Source: Planctomycetota bacterium
GTDB taxonomy: Bacteria; Planctomycetota; Phycisphaerae; UBA1845
Direction of reading: 5' to 3'
NCBI GenBank assembly: GCA_016208685.1
Contig: JACQXM010000015.1
Span: 124,001-188,000 of the forward strand
Length of the DNA: 64,000 nt
Shown piece by piece: positions 52,583 through 61,127 of this stretch; the stretch's first letter is position 1, and each line of letters opens with the position of its first letter. The notes beneath the pieces were generated by a model. It was not told the DNA's origin. It searched no databases and was given only the letters and a program-made list of their open reading frames with translations. Both the position numbers and the translations under genes were made by a program.

Positions 52583-54077
52583 CGTCGTCTCCGTCAAAGT
52601 CGAGATTGATGGAACACTCATGTGACGGCGGGTTGTAGCCCGGCGTCCCCTCTGGGCCGCTGTAACACTGCTGGATCGACCCGATATCGCCAAGGTCCAG
52701 GTCGCCATCCAAATCGCGATCGCCCACCAAACAGCCCAGGCGGCAGGGCGCCTCGATGCAGTCCGGAACGCCCAGGTCCCGGATGCACTGGTCGCGCGGG
52801 TAATCGTCCCAACAGATCAGGCCGTCGAACCAGCAGCAGCGTCCCACGGCCGGGCAGGCGCAGGCCCCCGGCGGCGTGGTCAGCGGGCAACGGTCGTAGC
52901 ACTCGGTAATGCCGTCGCCGTCGGTGTCGTCCGGCGGGTCGCAGACGTCGGGAATGCCGTCGAGATCGCAGTCCGGTTCGCAGCCGTCGGGCCGGGTGTT
53001 GCCGTTGCAGTCGGCGCAGGACAGATCGCCGGGCGGGCATTGCAGCACGTCGCAGGGATCGGCGATGCCGTTGCTGTTGCAGTCGGGTTGGCACTCGTCC
53101 GGCATGCCGTTGGCGTCGCAGTCCACGCTGCCGCCGCACGGCGGGGCGCAGTCCGCGGCGGCACAGTCAAGGTCGCAGGAATCGGGAACGCCATTGCCGT
53201 TGCAGTCGATGATGTCGAGCTTGGGACCGATGGTGGGCGCCGACAGCTCCATGGGAAATCCCGGCTTGAAGACGCCGATGGTCACGCTGGTGGCCTCCGG
53301 CTCGACGTTGGTGTCGAAGCCGAAGCTGTAGATGGAGTCGAAGCGCAAGGCGTTGGCGTCGGGATTGTTGACGTAGGTAGCCGTGGACCATACCACCGCG
53401 TTGCCCGCCACTCCGCCCGGCCAGTCGGTCAGGTCGTACGTCTCGCCGCTGTGATGGTCGACATCGTGGAACCAGATGTTGGCCACGATGGCCGCGGCGG
53501 GCAGCGGCACGCTGAACAGCCGCGCGCCGCGGTCGGAGTTCAGGTTCTGGAGGGCGTAGGAATAGCGCCAGACACCGCTGTTGGTGAGCGTGGCTTTGGC
53601 GGCAAGGATGAAAAGTCCTTCACCGGGAACGCGCAGGTCGGTTTCCACGACCTCGGGATCGGCGTCCTGCCAGGCTCGGACCGCGGCCTGCTGTCGTTGT
53701 GTCTGCCATGCGTCATCGATCAGCACCTGATAGACGAACGGCTCCGGCTCCGCGACCAGTACCTCGCGGTAGGAGGCACTGTTGTCCTGATTACCGGCGG
53801 AGGAGTCGTCGGGGTGGACGTAATGCCCCTCGATGAAGTACCGGGCGCCGGGATTGAACGCCGGGTCCAGGTCCGCGTCGTGCACTTGCAGCCGCCGATC
53901 GACCTTGGAAGTGATGGAGGGCGCGGTCCACGGATAGGGGAAGTAGCCCGTGTGCGGGTTCACCTGCGAACGTGGGCTCATGTTCGACTGCGCCCCGTTG
54001 AGGGCGGCGCTGTACGGGTCGCTGCATCCCACGCCGAGCTGGGTTCCGTCCGTGGGATCGCGGCACGTCGAACACAT
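52530..54077 (-). CDS. C-terminal part of frameshifted GC-type dockerin protein
   Basis: Open frame starting MCSTCRDPTDGTQLGVGCSDPY. It contains a beta-rich central domain (about 30-270), then DCNGNGVPDSCD-type Ca-binding repeats, a CCWFDGLICWDDY block and a C-terminal dockerin of the GC type (VGDRDLDGDLDLGDIGSIQQCYSG and NLDFDGDDDVDLLDWKAFHENCTGP). The sequence is the natural continuation of the frame 53791-55050, in another frame. In relatives as I remember them, RFEQIGQSWLKHGF lies between these parts; here it is absent, so a short deletion not divisible by three probably caused the break near 54075. Confidence 0.72.
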   Translation of the reverse strand: MCSTCRDPTDGTQLGVGCSDPYSAALNGAQSNMSPRSQVNPHTGYFPYPWTAPSITSKVDRRLQVHDADLDPAFNPGARYFIEGHYVHPDDSSAGNQDNSASYREVLVAEPEPFVYQVLIDDAWQTQRQQAAVRAWQDADPEVVETDLRVPGEGLFILAAKATLTNSGVWRYSYALQNLNSDRGARLFSVPLPAAAIVANIWFHDVDHHSGETYDLTDWPGGVAGNAVVWSTATYVNNPDANALRFDSIYSFGFDTNVEPEATSVTIGVFKPGFPMELSAPTIGPKLDIIDCNGNGVPDSCDLDCAAADCAPPCGGSVDCDANGMPDECQPDCNSNGIADPCDVLQCPPGDLSCADCNGNTRPDGCEPDCDLDGIPDVCDPPDDTDGDGITECYDRCPLTTPPGACACPAVGRCCWFDGLICWDDYPRDQCIRDLGVPDCIEAPCRLGCLVGDRDLDGDLDLGDIGSIQQCYSGPEGTPGYNPPSHECSINLDFDGDDDVDLLDWKAFHENCTGP

Positions 54078-55050
54078 GCTCGAAGCGATCGTCCTTCAGG
54101 CGGTAGAGGTTCTGGATGATGACGGGGTGCTGGTTGGTGTACGCCACCCAATCCGCGCGTTCGGTGCCGATGTTGCAGGCGGTGGTCCCGATGGCATAGG
54201 CGGTAATGTCCCCGACCCGTGGCTCGTAGCGCTGCACACTCTGCAGTTCGGCGACGATGACGTCACTGCCGGTGGGGGAACCGCCCCCGCCGTCCTTGAG
54301 CGCGTAGGGGAGGCCGCCGCAGGAACTGGGTGCGTCGGGCAGTTCCTTGTCGGAGAGCAGGGTCGCGGACAGGTGCATCCGGCCAATGACGGTTCCCGCC
54401 GCCGGTAGCCCCAACTGCGCCGCCCAGGCATCCGTCACCAACAGCTCGGCCACCAGCGACAGCTCGCCGCCGCGCCGCTGGAGCATGGTGTCGCCGGACA
54501 TCCAAACCGGTGTGGCCTCCTGCGCGGGAGCCAGTGTGCTGGAGAGGTAAAGAACGCCGTGCTCCGCCTCAACCAGCAGATTCCCCAATACCATGCGTTC
54601 GCCGGGGCGATCGACGAGCATGGCGCCGCAAGCCTCGAACGCCCCGTCCACCAGGCTCGGGGCACCGCCGACAAACTCCAGTCGCAACCACCCGTCGGGA
54701 CTGATAACCAGCGCGACGTGCGTGCCCGCGGATTCCTCATCCAACTGCCCCTGGTAAACGAACTCCAGCTCCAGGTCCGCCAGGGCCGTGGGATCGAAAT
54801 CGAACGTGACTACGCCTTCGAGTTGACCTTCGGCAACGGTCCGAGTTTCGCCGCCCCCTGGGACCGTCCCGTCGACATCCTTCGGGACTCGCGCCTCTCG
54901 ATCGACCCCACCCTGTGGCGTCGGCGCAACACGGTCCTCCGACCGCGCCGGTGCCGCGGCGATGGAACCCCAAACCGTGGTCAGTGCCAGTCCGAAGGTG
55001 ACGGCAACGAATGGCGAATGGTAAAGATGGTGCCTCCGTGGGCCGCTCAT
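53791..55050 (-). CDS. N-terminal part of frameshifted GC-type dockerin protein
   Basis: Starts with AAGGAGG and ATG at 55050; signal segment HSPFVAVTFGLALTTVWGSIAAA; a beta-domain (LADLELEFVYQGQLDEES, LRLEFVGGAPSLVDGAFEA) and the conserved GDITAYAIGTTACNIGTERADWVAYTNQHPVIIQNLYRL. After RFEHV the frame leaves the family sequence and gives Arg-rich nonsense to 53791, while the true continuation is in frame 52530-54077. The coding part of this frame ends near 54075. The whole locus (52530-55050) is probably a pseudogene or carries an assembly error. A perfect sigma-54 promoter precedes it and the octaheme gene follows. Confidence 0.7.
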   Translation of the reverse strand: MSGPRRHHLYHSPFVAVTFGLALTTVWGSIAAAPARSEDRVAPTPQGGVDREARVPKDVDGTVPGGGETRTVAEGQLEGVVTFDFDPTALADLELEFVYQGQLDEESAGTHVALVISPDGWLRLEFVGGAPSLVDGAFEACGAMLVDRPGERMVLGNLLVEAEHGVLYLSSTLAPAQEATPVWMSGDTMLQRRGGELSLVAELLVTDAWAAQLGLPAAGTVIGRMHLSATLLSDKELPDAPSSCGGLPYALKDGGGGSPTGSDVIVAELQSVQRYEPRVGDITAYAIGTTACNIGTERADWVAYTNQHPVIIQNLYRLKDDRFEHVFDVPRSHGRNPARRGMQRPVQRRPQRGAVEHEPTFAGEPAHGLLPLSVDRALHHFQGRSAAASARRGPGPGVQSRRPVLHRGALRPPRRLLRR

Positions 55051-55317
55051 ACGCCCCTCCTTTTCGGAGTAGTCGGCGCCCGGAGGAACGAGAGCCGCGG
55101 CTCCCGGCCTTCGTGTGCTTTTTCGGCGGCCTCCCATCGCGGGCCGGATCTCTCACGGCCTACGCGATCAAGCTCCGTCCGTCGTTGCTTTCCGCTCCCT
55201 CGCGCACGACGGCCGTTGCCGCCGCACCCGGCGTTTTCCTGCCTCGCGCGGACTCCTCGAACCACCGTCCGCCGCACAAACAGGACCGGGCGCACCCTCT
55301 CCTTTACCCCCCAATGC

Positions 55318-55333
55318 AGCAATCTCCATGCCA
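55318..55333 (-). promoter_or_regulatory. Sigma-54 promoter (perfect consensus)
   Basis: TGGCATGGAGATTGCT on the minus strand fits TGGCAYR-N4-TTGCW fully. It is 268 bases before the dockerin gene and 147 bases from the near-palindrome at 55480. It should drive the dockerin and octaheme genes. Confidence 0.78.
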
Positions 55334-55479
55334 GCGGCTTCCCGGAGCGAGGTTAAGAATCTTATCAAGAAAACGGACGAGCCCCGCCGGCGGTGCCCGA
55401 CCGGGCCATTCCCCACCGCCGGTCGCGGGATTTCACCCACCGTACGGGCGGCCGATGGCCTTGGCGTGCGGCGAGCCTT

Positions 55480-55493
55480 TCTCATTTTTGAGA
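55480..55493. promoter_or_regulatory. Recurrent near-palindrome (candidate activator site)
   Basis: TCTCATTTTTGAGA within TTTCTCATTTTTGAGAAACCCG, identical in its 14-base core to the copy at 18390, including the following AAACC. It lies in the divergent gap 55051-55758, where no gene is supported. Confidence 0.6.
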
Positions 55494-55758
55494 AACCCGC
55501 GGGACGCGAAGGCGGCGGCGGCGACGCCCACATGCGCGGCGCGCGGGTCGTCGGGGCAGTCCGGCGTCGGCGACAGGGGAGTCGCGCCCGGTCCGGCGCT
55601 CGGCGTGGTGCCCGCACGCGACACAGGTACTTCGGCTTGAATCGCCCGGCGCAGGGCTGAGAACGGGCCATGTGATTCCGTCCCCCCGCGCAGCCGATAA
55701 TCCCGGCGACGGCGGGCGGCGTGCGCGCGCCGGGAGGACTTCCGGGAGGCCGCGCCCT

Positions 55759-56469
55759 GTGCCCACCAGCGTACCCTACGCCCTCCCCATCATGGCCTCC
55801 GTGGCGCGACAGCTCCGTCCCGCCAGCGTGCTCGACGTCGGCGTGGGGTTCGGCAAGTACGGCTTCCTCTTCCGCGAATACACCGACATCTGGAACCTGG
55901 AGCACGTGGGCCGGTACGGGCGGGAGCACTGGCGCACACGGATCGAGGGCGTCGAGGCCACGCCGGAGTACATCACGCCGCTTCATCGCTACGTGTATGA
56001 CGAGATCCACCTCGGTGACGTACGGGAAGTCGTTCCGCGCCTCGGTACGTATGACGTAATCGTCATGGGCGACGTGCTCGAGCATTTCACCAGGGCGGAC
56101 GGCGACGCGCTGCTCGACGCCCTGTACGCCCGTGCACGGCAGTGCCTGCTGCTGACCTTCCCCATCGACTGCGCGCCCAACGCCGGCGTGCTCGGCAATC
56201 CCTACGAAGCGCATCGCAGCGCGTGGAACCGCAAGAGCTTTCGTCGCTTCCCCCAGGTAGGCTACAAGCGGCTCGAAGGCTACTCGGCCCTGGTCGCCCT
56301 TACTCCACCGTCGCAGCGACCGCCGCTGCTGACCGCCAGTTTCGCGGCACGACGGCGCAGCGGATGGAAACAGACGGTTGCGTGGGTCCTGGTGAACACG
56401 CTGGGAGCAGGCAACGCCTCACGGCTGGCTTCCTGGGTTGCCGGTAGGCGAATCGCGCTGCGGACCTGA
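55759..56469 (+). CDS. Class I SAM-dependent methyltransferase
   Basis: Cytoplasmic protein of 236 residues with a Rossmann-type methyltransferase core: motif I VLDVGVGFGKYGFLF (near residue 20), the acidic loop IEGVEATPEYI, and VIVMGDVLEHFTRADGDALL (motif IV region). The C-terminal 60 residues are basic. The substrate is unknown; members with this pattern often lie near sugar or surface-polysaccharide genes. I chose GTG 55759, which has GGGAGG upstream; the longer frame from 55672 begins with low-complexity sequence. Not clearly in an operon. Confidence 0.82.
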   Translation: MPTSVPYALPIMASVARQLRPASVLDVGVGFGKYGFLFREYTDIWNLEHVGRYGREHWRTRIEGVEATPEYITPLHRYVYDEIHLGDVREVVPRLGTYDVIVMGDVLEHFTRADGDALLDALYARARQCLLLTFPIDCAPNAGVLGNPYEAHRSAWNRKSFRRFPQVGYKRLEGYSALVALTPPSQRPPLLTASFAARRRSGWKQTVAWVLVNTLGAGNASRLASWVAGRRIALRT

Positions 56470-56840
56470 TCCGGCGATGCGACAGCCGCCCATTGCGGTT
56501 CCCACCGACGCCGCGATCCGGGGCGAGGGCGGCGCAATGGGAAACCAGGGGACCTCCGGGCGTGCCGTGTTCCGGCGCGAGGCAAGTGGTCGTGCCCCCC
56601 GCGGCACGTTCGCGGTCCGGCGGGAGCCATGCAGCGCCCGCCGGTAGGGTGGTGGCTCCCCGGGGGCGGGCTCGCCGGTGAATGTGTGGTGCCCGGCTGT
56701 TTTTTGGTATGATGCTGTAAGAGCTTGTCCGGTGAGGGCGACCCCGGCTCGGAATCCGCACGAAAAGGCGTTATACTGCGGGAGCATGGGCGTCAGCACC
56801 CATCGAAACCATTGGTTAAACACCTGAAGGAGTGTGTCTT
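56470..56840. other. Intergenic region with possible promoter
   Basis: Two -10-like boxes, TATGAT (56709) and TATACT (56772), precede the secreted-protein gene at 56841, both without a good -35. A small hairpin (ATGGG/CCCAT, 56786-56803) is in the probable leader. No gene seen. Confidence 0.35.
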
Positions 56841-58709
56841 ATGCCGCGGAAGTTGATGCTCAGTCTATCGTGTCTGCTCTTCCTGGCGGGCGCGCCGGTG
56901 CAAGCCGGTGACCCGATGAAGGAAGCCATCGCCACGTTGCCCGCCGACGCGATGGGCTTTGCTTGCGTTCCCAGCCTCAAGTCGCTCGACGCGAACTTCC
57001 AGCAGGCGATTAACGATCTTAATCTGCAGCCCTTCGTGCAGCCGCCGGCCAATTCGTTGGTGGCGCTCATCAAGCAGAACCTGCCCATGTTCGCCGCGCT
57101 GGACGAAAGCGGCGCGTTCGCCATCGTCCTGATGCCCGCCGAGACCCTCATGGACTTAAGCAACGCCACGGCGCTGGTGGTCCCTGCGGCCGATCCCAAG
57201 GCCATGCTCGAGGGCATGGGCGGGCAGCCGGGCGAAGGCGGCGTCTGGTCGGTGAGCATGATGGGCCAGCCCAGCTACGCCATCTCCGGCGACAAGCGGA
57301 TCGTGGTCACGCAGTCGGCCGAGGTCGCCAAGAAGTTCGCCGAGAGCAAGGGCGGGCTTGATGCCAAACTCAAGCCCGGAGAGATCAAGGCGCTGGAGGG
57401 TCTCGACCTGGCCATCTGGCTGGACGGCGACCGGATGCTCAAGCTGTTCAAGCCGCAGATCGACGGGCTGGTGGCGATGGCCACTATGATGCAGGCGGGC
57501 TCCGGCCCAGTGGGCATGAAGCAGGCGGAAGCCACTAAGAACCAGGTCAACATGCTGGTGGAGGGCACGTCGTCGCTGGGCCTGGGCGTGTCGCTCAAGA
57601 AGCCCGGGCTGAGCCTGCGTCTGGCCATGACCAGCAAGCCGGGCAGCGAGCTTTCCAAGCAAATGAAGGTCAAACCCACCGCGGAGTCTCTGCTCAAAGG
57701 ACTCCCTGGTGACAAATACATGGCGGTCTTCGGGCAGACGGCCGACCCCTCACAGATGAAGGCCTCCATGAAGGCCTTCGACCCCTATTTCGGCATGCTG
57801 GAGGCGGTCGAAGGCATCGACAAGGAGAAGGTGGGGCAGCTCAAGTCCGTCGTGGAAGAGTGGCTGCCCATGATGAGCGGCCTCCGCGGCGCGCTGCGGT
57901 CCACGCCGGACGGAAGCGACGGACTGTTCGGCGCCTCCCTGCTCATCGACACTTCGGACGCCAAGAAGTGGCTGGACCTGACGGGCAAGGCGGTGGAACT
58001 CGCCAAGAAGCTGGTCACTGAGTCCACCAACGAGCACATCGACGCCGACGTCAAGAAAGCGGTCGAGGCCATCACCTTCAAGGCCGACGCCGAGGACGCC
58101 GGGTCGGTCAAAACGTGTCATCTGAAATTCGACGTGGCTAAGGTCGCGGAGATGGACGACGAGGAGAAAGAGGAACTGGGCAAGGTCCTGGGCAAGGACG
58201 GGTTGCTGCTGCGTCTGGCGGCCGTGGACGGAAACACCGTGGCCGTCACCTTCGGCGGCGGCGCCGCCGGCATGGGCAAGCTCGTGGAAGCGGCGAAAAA
58301 GAAGGAGTCGCCGCTGGATGCCGACGCGGGAATCAAGAAGGTCGCCACCAATCTCCCCGCCGAGCGGGCGTCCGTGTTGTACTTGGCGGTGGATCAGATC
58401 ATTGCCGGCATTCAGCATGTGATGAAGGCGGTCGACGAGGAAGAGCTGCCGGTGACCATGCCGACCATCGATGCGCCGCTGGCCATGAGCGCAACGGGTG
58501 GAGATGAATGGTCGCGGTTCGACATCTTCCTGCCCACGGAGTTGCTGGTGGCGGCCAAGAACGCCGGCATGGCCATGATGGGCGGTCCACCGCCGGCGGC
58601 GGGCGCTCCGGGCGCCGCGGCCCCGCCGGGCGGTGCTGCGCCGTCGACGGCCGCGGGCGGCAACGAGAAGCCCAAGAGCGACAAGCCCAAGGAAATCAGT
58701 CCGAAGTAG
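56841..58709 (+). CDS. Large secreted protein, function unknown
   Basis: Exported protein of 622 residues; GAAGGAGTG before the ATG, signal peptide MPRKLMLSLSCLLFLAGAPVQA. The body has repeated alpha/beta units without motifs I recognise (LPADAMGFACVPSLKSLDANFQQ; GLPGDKYMAVFGQTADPSQMKAS). It ends with a flexible Gly/Ala/Pro tail and a Lys-rich end (KPKSDKPKEISPK). The opening resembles planctomycete proteins annotated as hypothetical, loosely like DUF3352, but I cannot confirm that. It is followed 28 bases later by another secreted protein and then SppA, which suggests an operon for cell-envelope upkeep. Confidence 0.8.
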   Translation: MPRKLMLSLSCLLFLAGAPVQAGDPMKEAIATLPADAMGFACVPSLKSLDANFQQAINDLNLQPFVQPPANSLVALIKQNLPMFAALDESGAFAIVLMPAETLMDLSNATALVVPAADPKAMLEGMGGQPGEGGVWSVSMMGQPSYAISGDKRIVVTQSAEVAKKFAESKGGLDAKLKPGEIKALEGLDLAIWLDGDRMLKLFKPQIDGLVAMATMMQAGSGPVGMKQAEATKNQVNMLVEGTSSLGLGVSLKKPGLSLRLAMTSKPGSELSKQMKVKPTAESLLKGLPGDKYMAVFGQTADPSQMKASMKAFDPYFGMLEAVEGIDKEKVGQLKSVVEEWLPMMSGLRGALRSTPDGSDGLFGASLLIDTSDAKKWLDLTGKAVELAKKLVTESTNEHIDADVKKAVEAITFKADAEDAGSVKTCHLKFDVAKVAEMDDEEKEELGKVLGKDGLLLRLAAVDGNTVAVTFGGGAAGMGKLVEAAKKKESPLDADAGIKKVATNLPAERASVLYLAVDQIIAGIQHVMKAVDEEELPVTMPTIDAPLAMSATGGDEWSRFDIFLPTELLVAAKNAGMAMMGGPPPAAGAPGAAAPPGGAAPSTAAGGNEKPKSDKPKEISPK

Positions 58710-58737
58710 CGAGATTGCAAGGGGGTGTGCGCGAGCG

Positions 58738-61122
58738 ATGAACGGGGTGACGAGGTTCAATAGGCGCGTCCGCGCCGGCCGCCGGCCGAGCGCGCGGCGC
58801 GAATGCAGGGTCCGATCAAGCGCCGCCGTCCTCGCATTGGGATTCGTGGCGATGGGGCCCGCAGCCCCAGCCCCGGGTGAGCTCCGCGGCTCGCCGGTCG
58901 CATCTCGCGTGCCGGAGCCCGCGCCGCCGACTCCCGCGGACGCGCCGACGCCCGACGCACCGCGACCACCCGATCCACCGCCACCCGCAGAACCGGCGGC
59001 GGAGGCTTCTCCACCGGCACCGGGCGCTCCCGCCGCCGGCATAACCGAGCCGGCGCCGCCCGCGGCGCCGGAACCGGCGATCAAGCCGCGGTTCGAGCTT
59101 CGCGTTCCATCCGTTCGCCGCCTCATTACGGCGGCCGCCGCCTCCAAGTCCGGGGTGTTCGTGCACCGGGCGGGCGCGATCTTCCTCGACATGGCGTCGG
59201 CGTCATCCGAGGGCGTTGATCGGGACGAGGTGCTCACCATTCTCGACCAGATCCAGGCCTGGCCCGACACGGCCATCGACGGCGTCACCTTCGCCCCTGA
59301 TTCGGAGGGCCGTGCCCGTTGGGCCCTGCGGCTGGACTGGCCGCTCGCCGATCTGCACTCCCGGCTGCGGGCGGTGCTCGCCGCCCCCGCCGCCCAGGAC
59401 ATGCTGCGCGGCGTGCGCCTGGCGGCTGTCGAGGAGGGGCGCTACGAGCTCCGGCTCGCGGATACCACCCTGGCGCACCTGCTGACCGGCGGGGACTCGC
59501 GTGCCATCCTTGCGTCACACCTCGATCTGCCCTTTCCGGCGCAGGTGTGTTCGGATTTGGGCGGCGAAATCGCAGGGGCCGAACCGCTGCTGGCGGGGCG
59601 ACTGAACCTGGCGGCCACCGAGAAGGACAGCGGCGCGACCTTCTTTTCATCGATTAACTTCCTTTCCAGCGTGGACTACCGCGGCGGAGTAGCCGCCGAC
59701 GGCGCGTGGTCCGAGGCGCTGGACGTCCGCTGGCCGGCGCTGACCGGCATGGGCGCCAAGATGTTCCTGGGGAAGGTCAAACCCACGTTCTTCGTCCCTG
59801 CCGAAGCCTTCGCCGCCCTGGCGGTGAGCAGCATGATGGCACCGGGCATGCTGGATTCGATGGCCGGCTTCGGGCAACAGGTGGCGATGAGCGCCGAAGG
59901 GGAGCTTTCCATCGAAGGTGAAGCCAAGCCCGGCCCGCTGCTCAGCCACGGGGGCGAGGAGGTTTGTGTGGCGCTCCTTCCCGGCAGCGGCTTCCTTCCC
60001 ATGCCCGACGTCGTGGCGCAGGTTCGCGCCAAGGGGGTGGATCGGTTCGTCGAGGACACGCGGGAGGCGATCGAAGCCATCAACAACCGACACCGTGAGC
60101 GCGAGGAACGCCCTCCCTGGCGGGAGGTAGAGGTGCGCGGCCGCACCGTGTTCTACCGCGCAAGCGGAGACGCCGGCGCCGGCCTGATGATGCCGCTGAC
60201 CATGCACCCCGTTCTCTTCCTCACCCGGGACAGTGACGCTGCCGGAAAGGAACGCGACTACCTGGCGCTGGCGTTCACCAGCACCGCGCCGGAGCAGTTC
60301 GTCCGCCGGTGGGTGGATCTGCCGCGGGCCAAGGATCGGCGCTTGGTGCCGGAGTCCGGCAAGACGGACGGCCAGCTCTGGGTGAATTGGAAGCAGCTTT
60401 ACCGCTGGGTGCAGCCCTACGTGGAGATCGCGCTGAGTGCCGCCTCCGTGGAGACATTGCTGCCCGCGGTCAAGGAAGTGGAGGGTTCGCTCAGCGAAGC
60501 GCGGGCCACGGCCGACATGAAGTACTCCGGCCTATCGGTGGTGCACAGCGGGCCGCTGCCGCTGGGGATCGCCCTCGTCCCCATGCTCGCGGCAGCCTCG
60601 CTGGAAGCCGATGATTCCGGCACCAGCGATCTGGCCCGTGAACGCCTGGCGAGCGAGCGCCTGAAGGTGCTCTACCATCATTGCAAGCTCTTTCAGAAGG
60701 ACCTGGGGCGCTGGCCGGCCGAGCTCCGGGAGCTGGAGGGGTACGTCGATTTCCAGGGGAACCCGCGGCTCCTCAAGCTCGAGCTTTCGGCGCGCAAGCA
60801 GCGCAGCCGCTGGTTCGAAGAACTGCTCAAAGGTGAAGACGAGGACGAGACGGAAGAAGAGGCCGACGAACTCCCCGACGAACTCCCCGACGAACTCCCC
60901 GACGAACTGGACACCGATCTGTTCGTGATCGACTGGAAGCGCGATCGCTGGAGCCTGGGGTTCGCGCCCGGGACCTTCGAGCACCTCGAGAAGCTGTTCA
61001 TCGACCAGGACGGCCGACTGCACCGCGTTCCCAAGACGACGACCACCGACTCTGCCGCGGCGAAGAAGCCTGCGGACGTGACTCCGGCGGAGGGCGGTTC
61101 ACAAGAGAAAGCGAAGGAGTAA
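58738..61122 (+). CDS. Large secreted Pro-rich protein, function unknown
   Basis: Exported protein of 794 residues. Arg-rich start and a hydrophobic segment (SSAAVLALGFVAMGPAAPAPG), then a Pro/Ala-rich linker (about 50-115), then a large domain without known motifs but similar in style to the preceding gene (VDRFVEDTREAIEAINNRH; FFVPAEAFAALAVSSMMAPGM). An acidic stretch near 705-725 repeats DELP four times at DNA level (12-base units, 60867-60908). The tail is Lys-rich. It begins 28 bases after the previous gene and ends 5 bases before sppA, so the three genes are very probably one operon. Confidence 0.78.
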   Translation: MNGVTRFNRRVRAGRRPSARRECRVRSSAAVLALGFVAMGPAAPAPGELRGSPVASRVPEPAPPTPADAPTPDAPRPPDPPPPAEPAAEASPPAPGAPAAGITEPAPPAAPEPAIKPRFELRVPSVRRLITAAAASKSGVFVHRAGAIFLDMASASSEGVDRDEVLTILDQIQAWPDTAIDGVTFAPDSEGRARWALRLDWPLADLHSRLRAVLAAPAAQDMLRGVRLAAVEEGRYELRLADTTLAHLLTGGDSRAILASHLDLPFPAQVCSDLGGEIAGAEPLLAGRLNLAATEKDSGATFFSSINFLSSVDYRGGVAADGAWSEALDVRWPALTGMGAKMFLGKVKPTFFVPAEAFAALAVSSMMAPGMLDSMAGFGQQVAMSAEGELSIEGEAKPGPLLSHGGEEVCVALLPGSGFLPMPDVVAQVRAKGVDRFVEDTREAIEAINNRHREREERPPWREVEVRGRTVFYRASGDAGAGLMMPLTMHPVLFLTRDSDAAGKERDYLALAFTSTAPEQFVRRWVDLPRAKDRRLVPESGKTDGQLWVNWKQLYRWVQPYVEIALSAASVETLLPAVKEVEGSLSEARATADMKYSGLSVVHSGPLPLGIALVPMLAAASLEADDSGTSDLARERLASERLKVLYHHCKLFQKDLGRWPAELRELEGYVDFQGNPRLLKLELSARKQRSRWFEELLKGEDEDETEEEADELPDELPDELPDELDTDLFVIDWKRDRWSLGFAPGTFEHLEKLFIDQDGRLHRVPKTTTTDSAAAKKPADVTPAEGGSQEKAKE

Positions 61123-61127
61123 CACCC

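Noticed and set aside
58738..61122. Cell-wall or cytochrome function for the Pro-rich protein
   Set aside because: No CXXCH and no recognisable domain; only export and low-complexity regions are visible.
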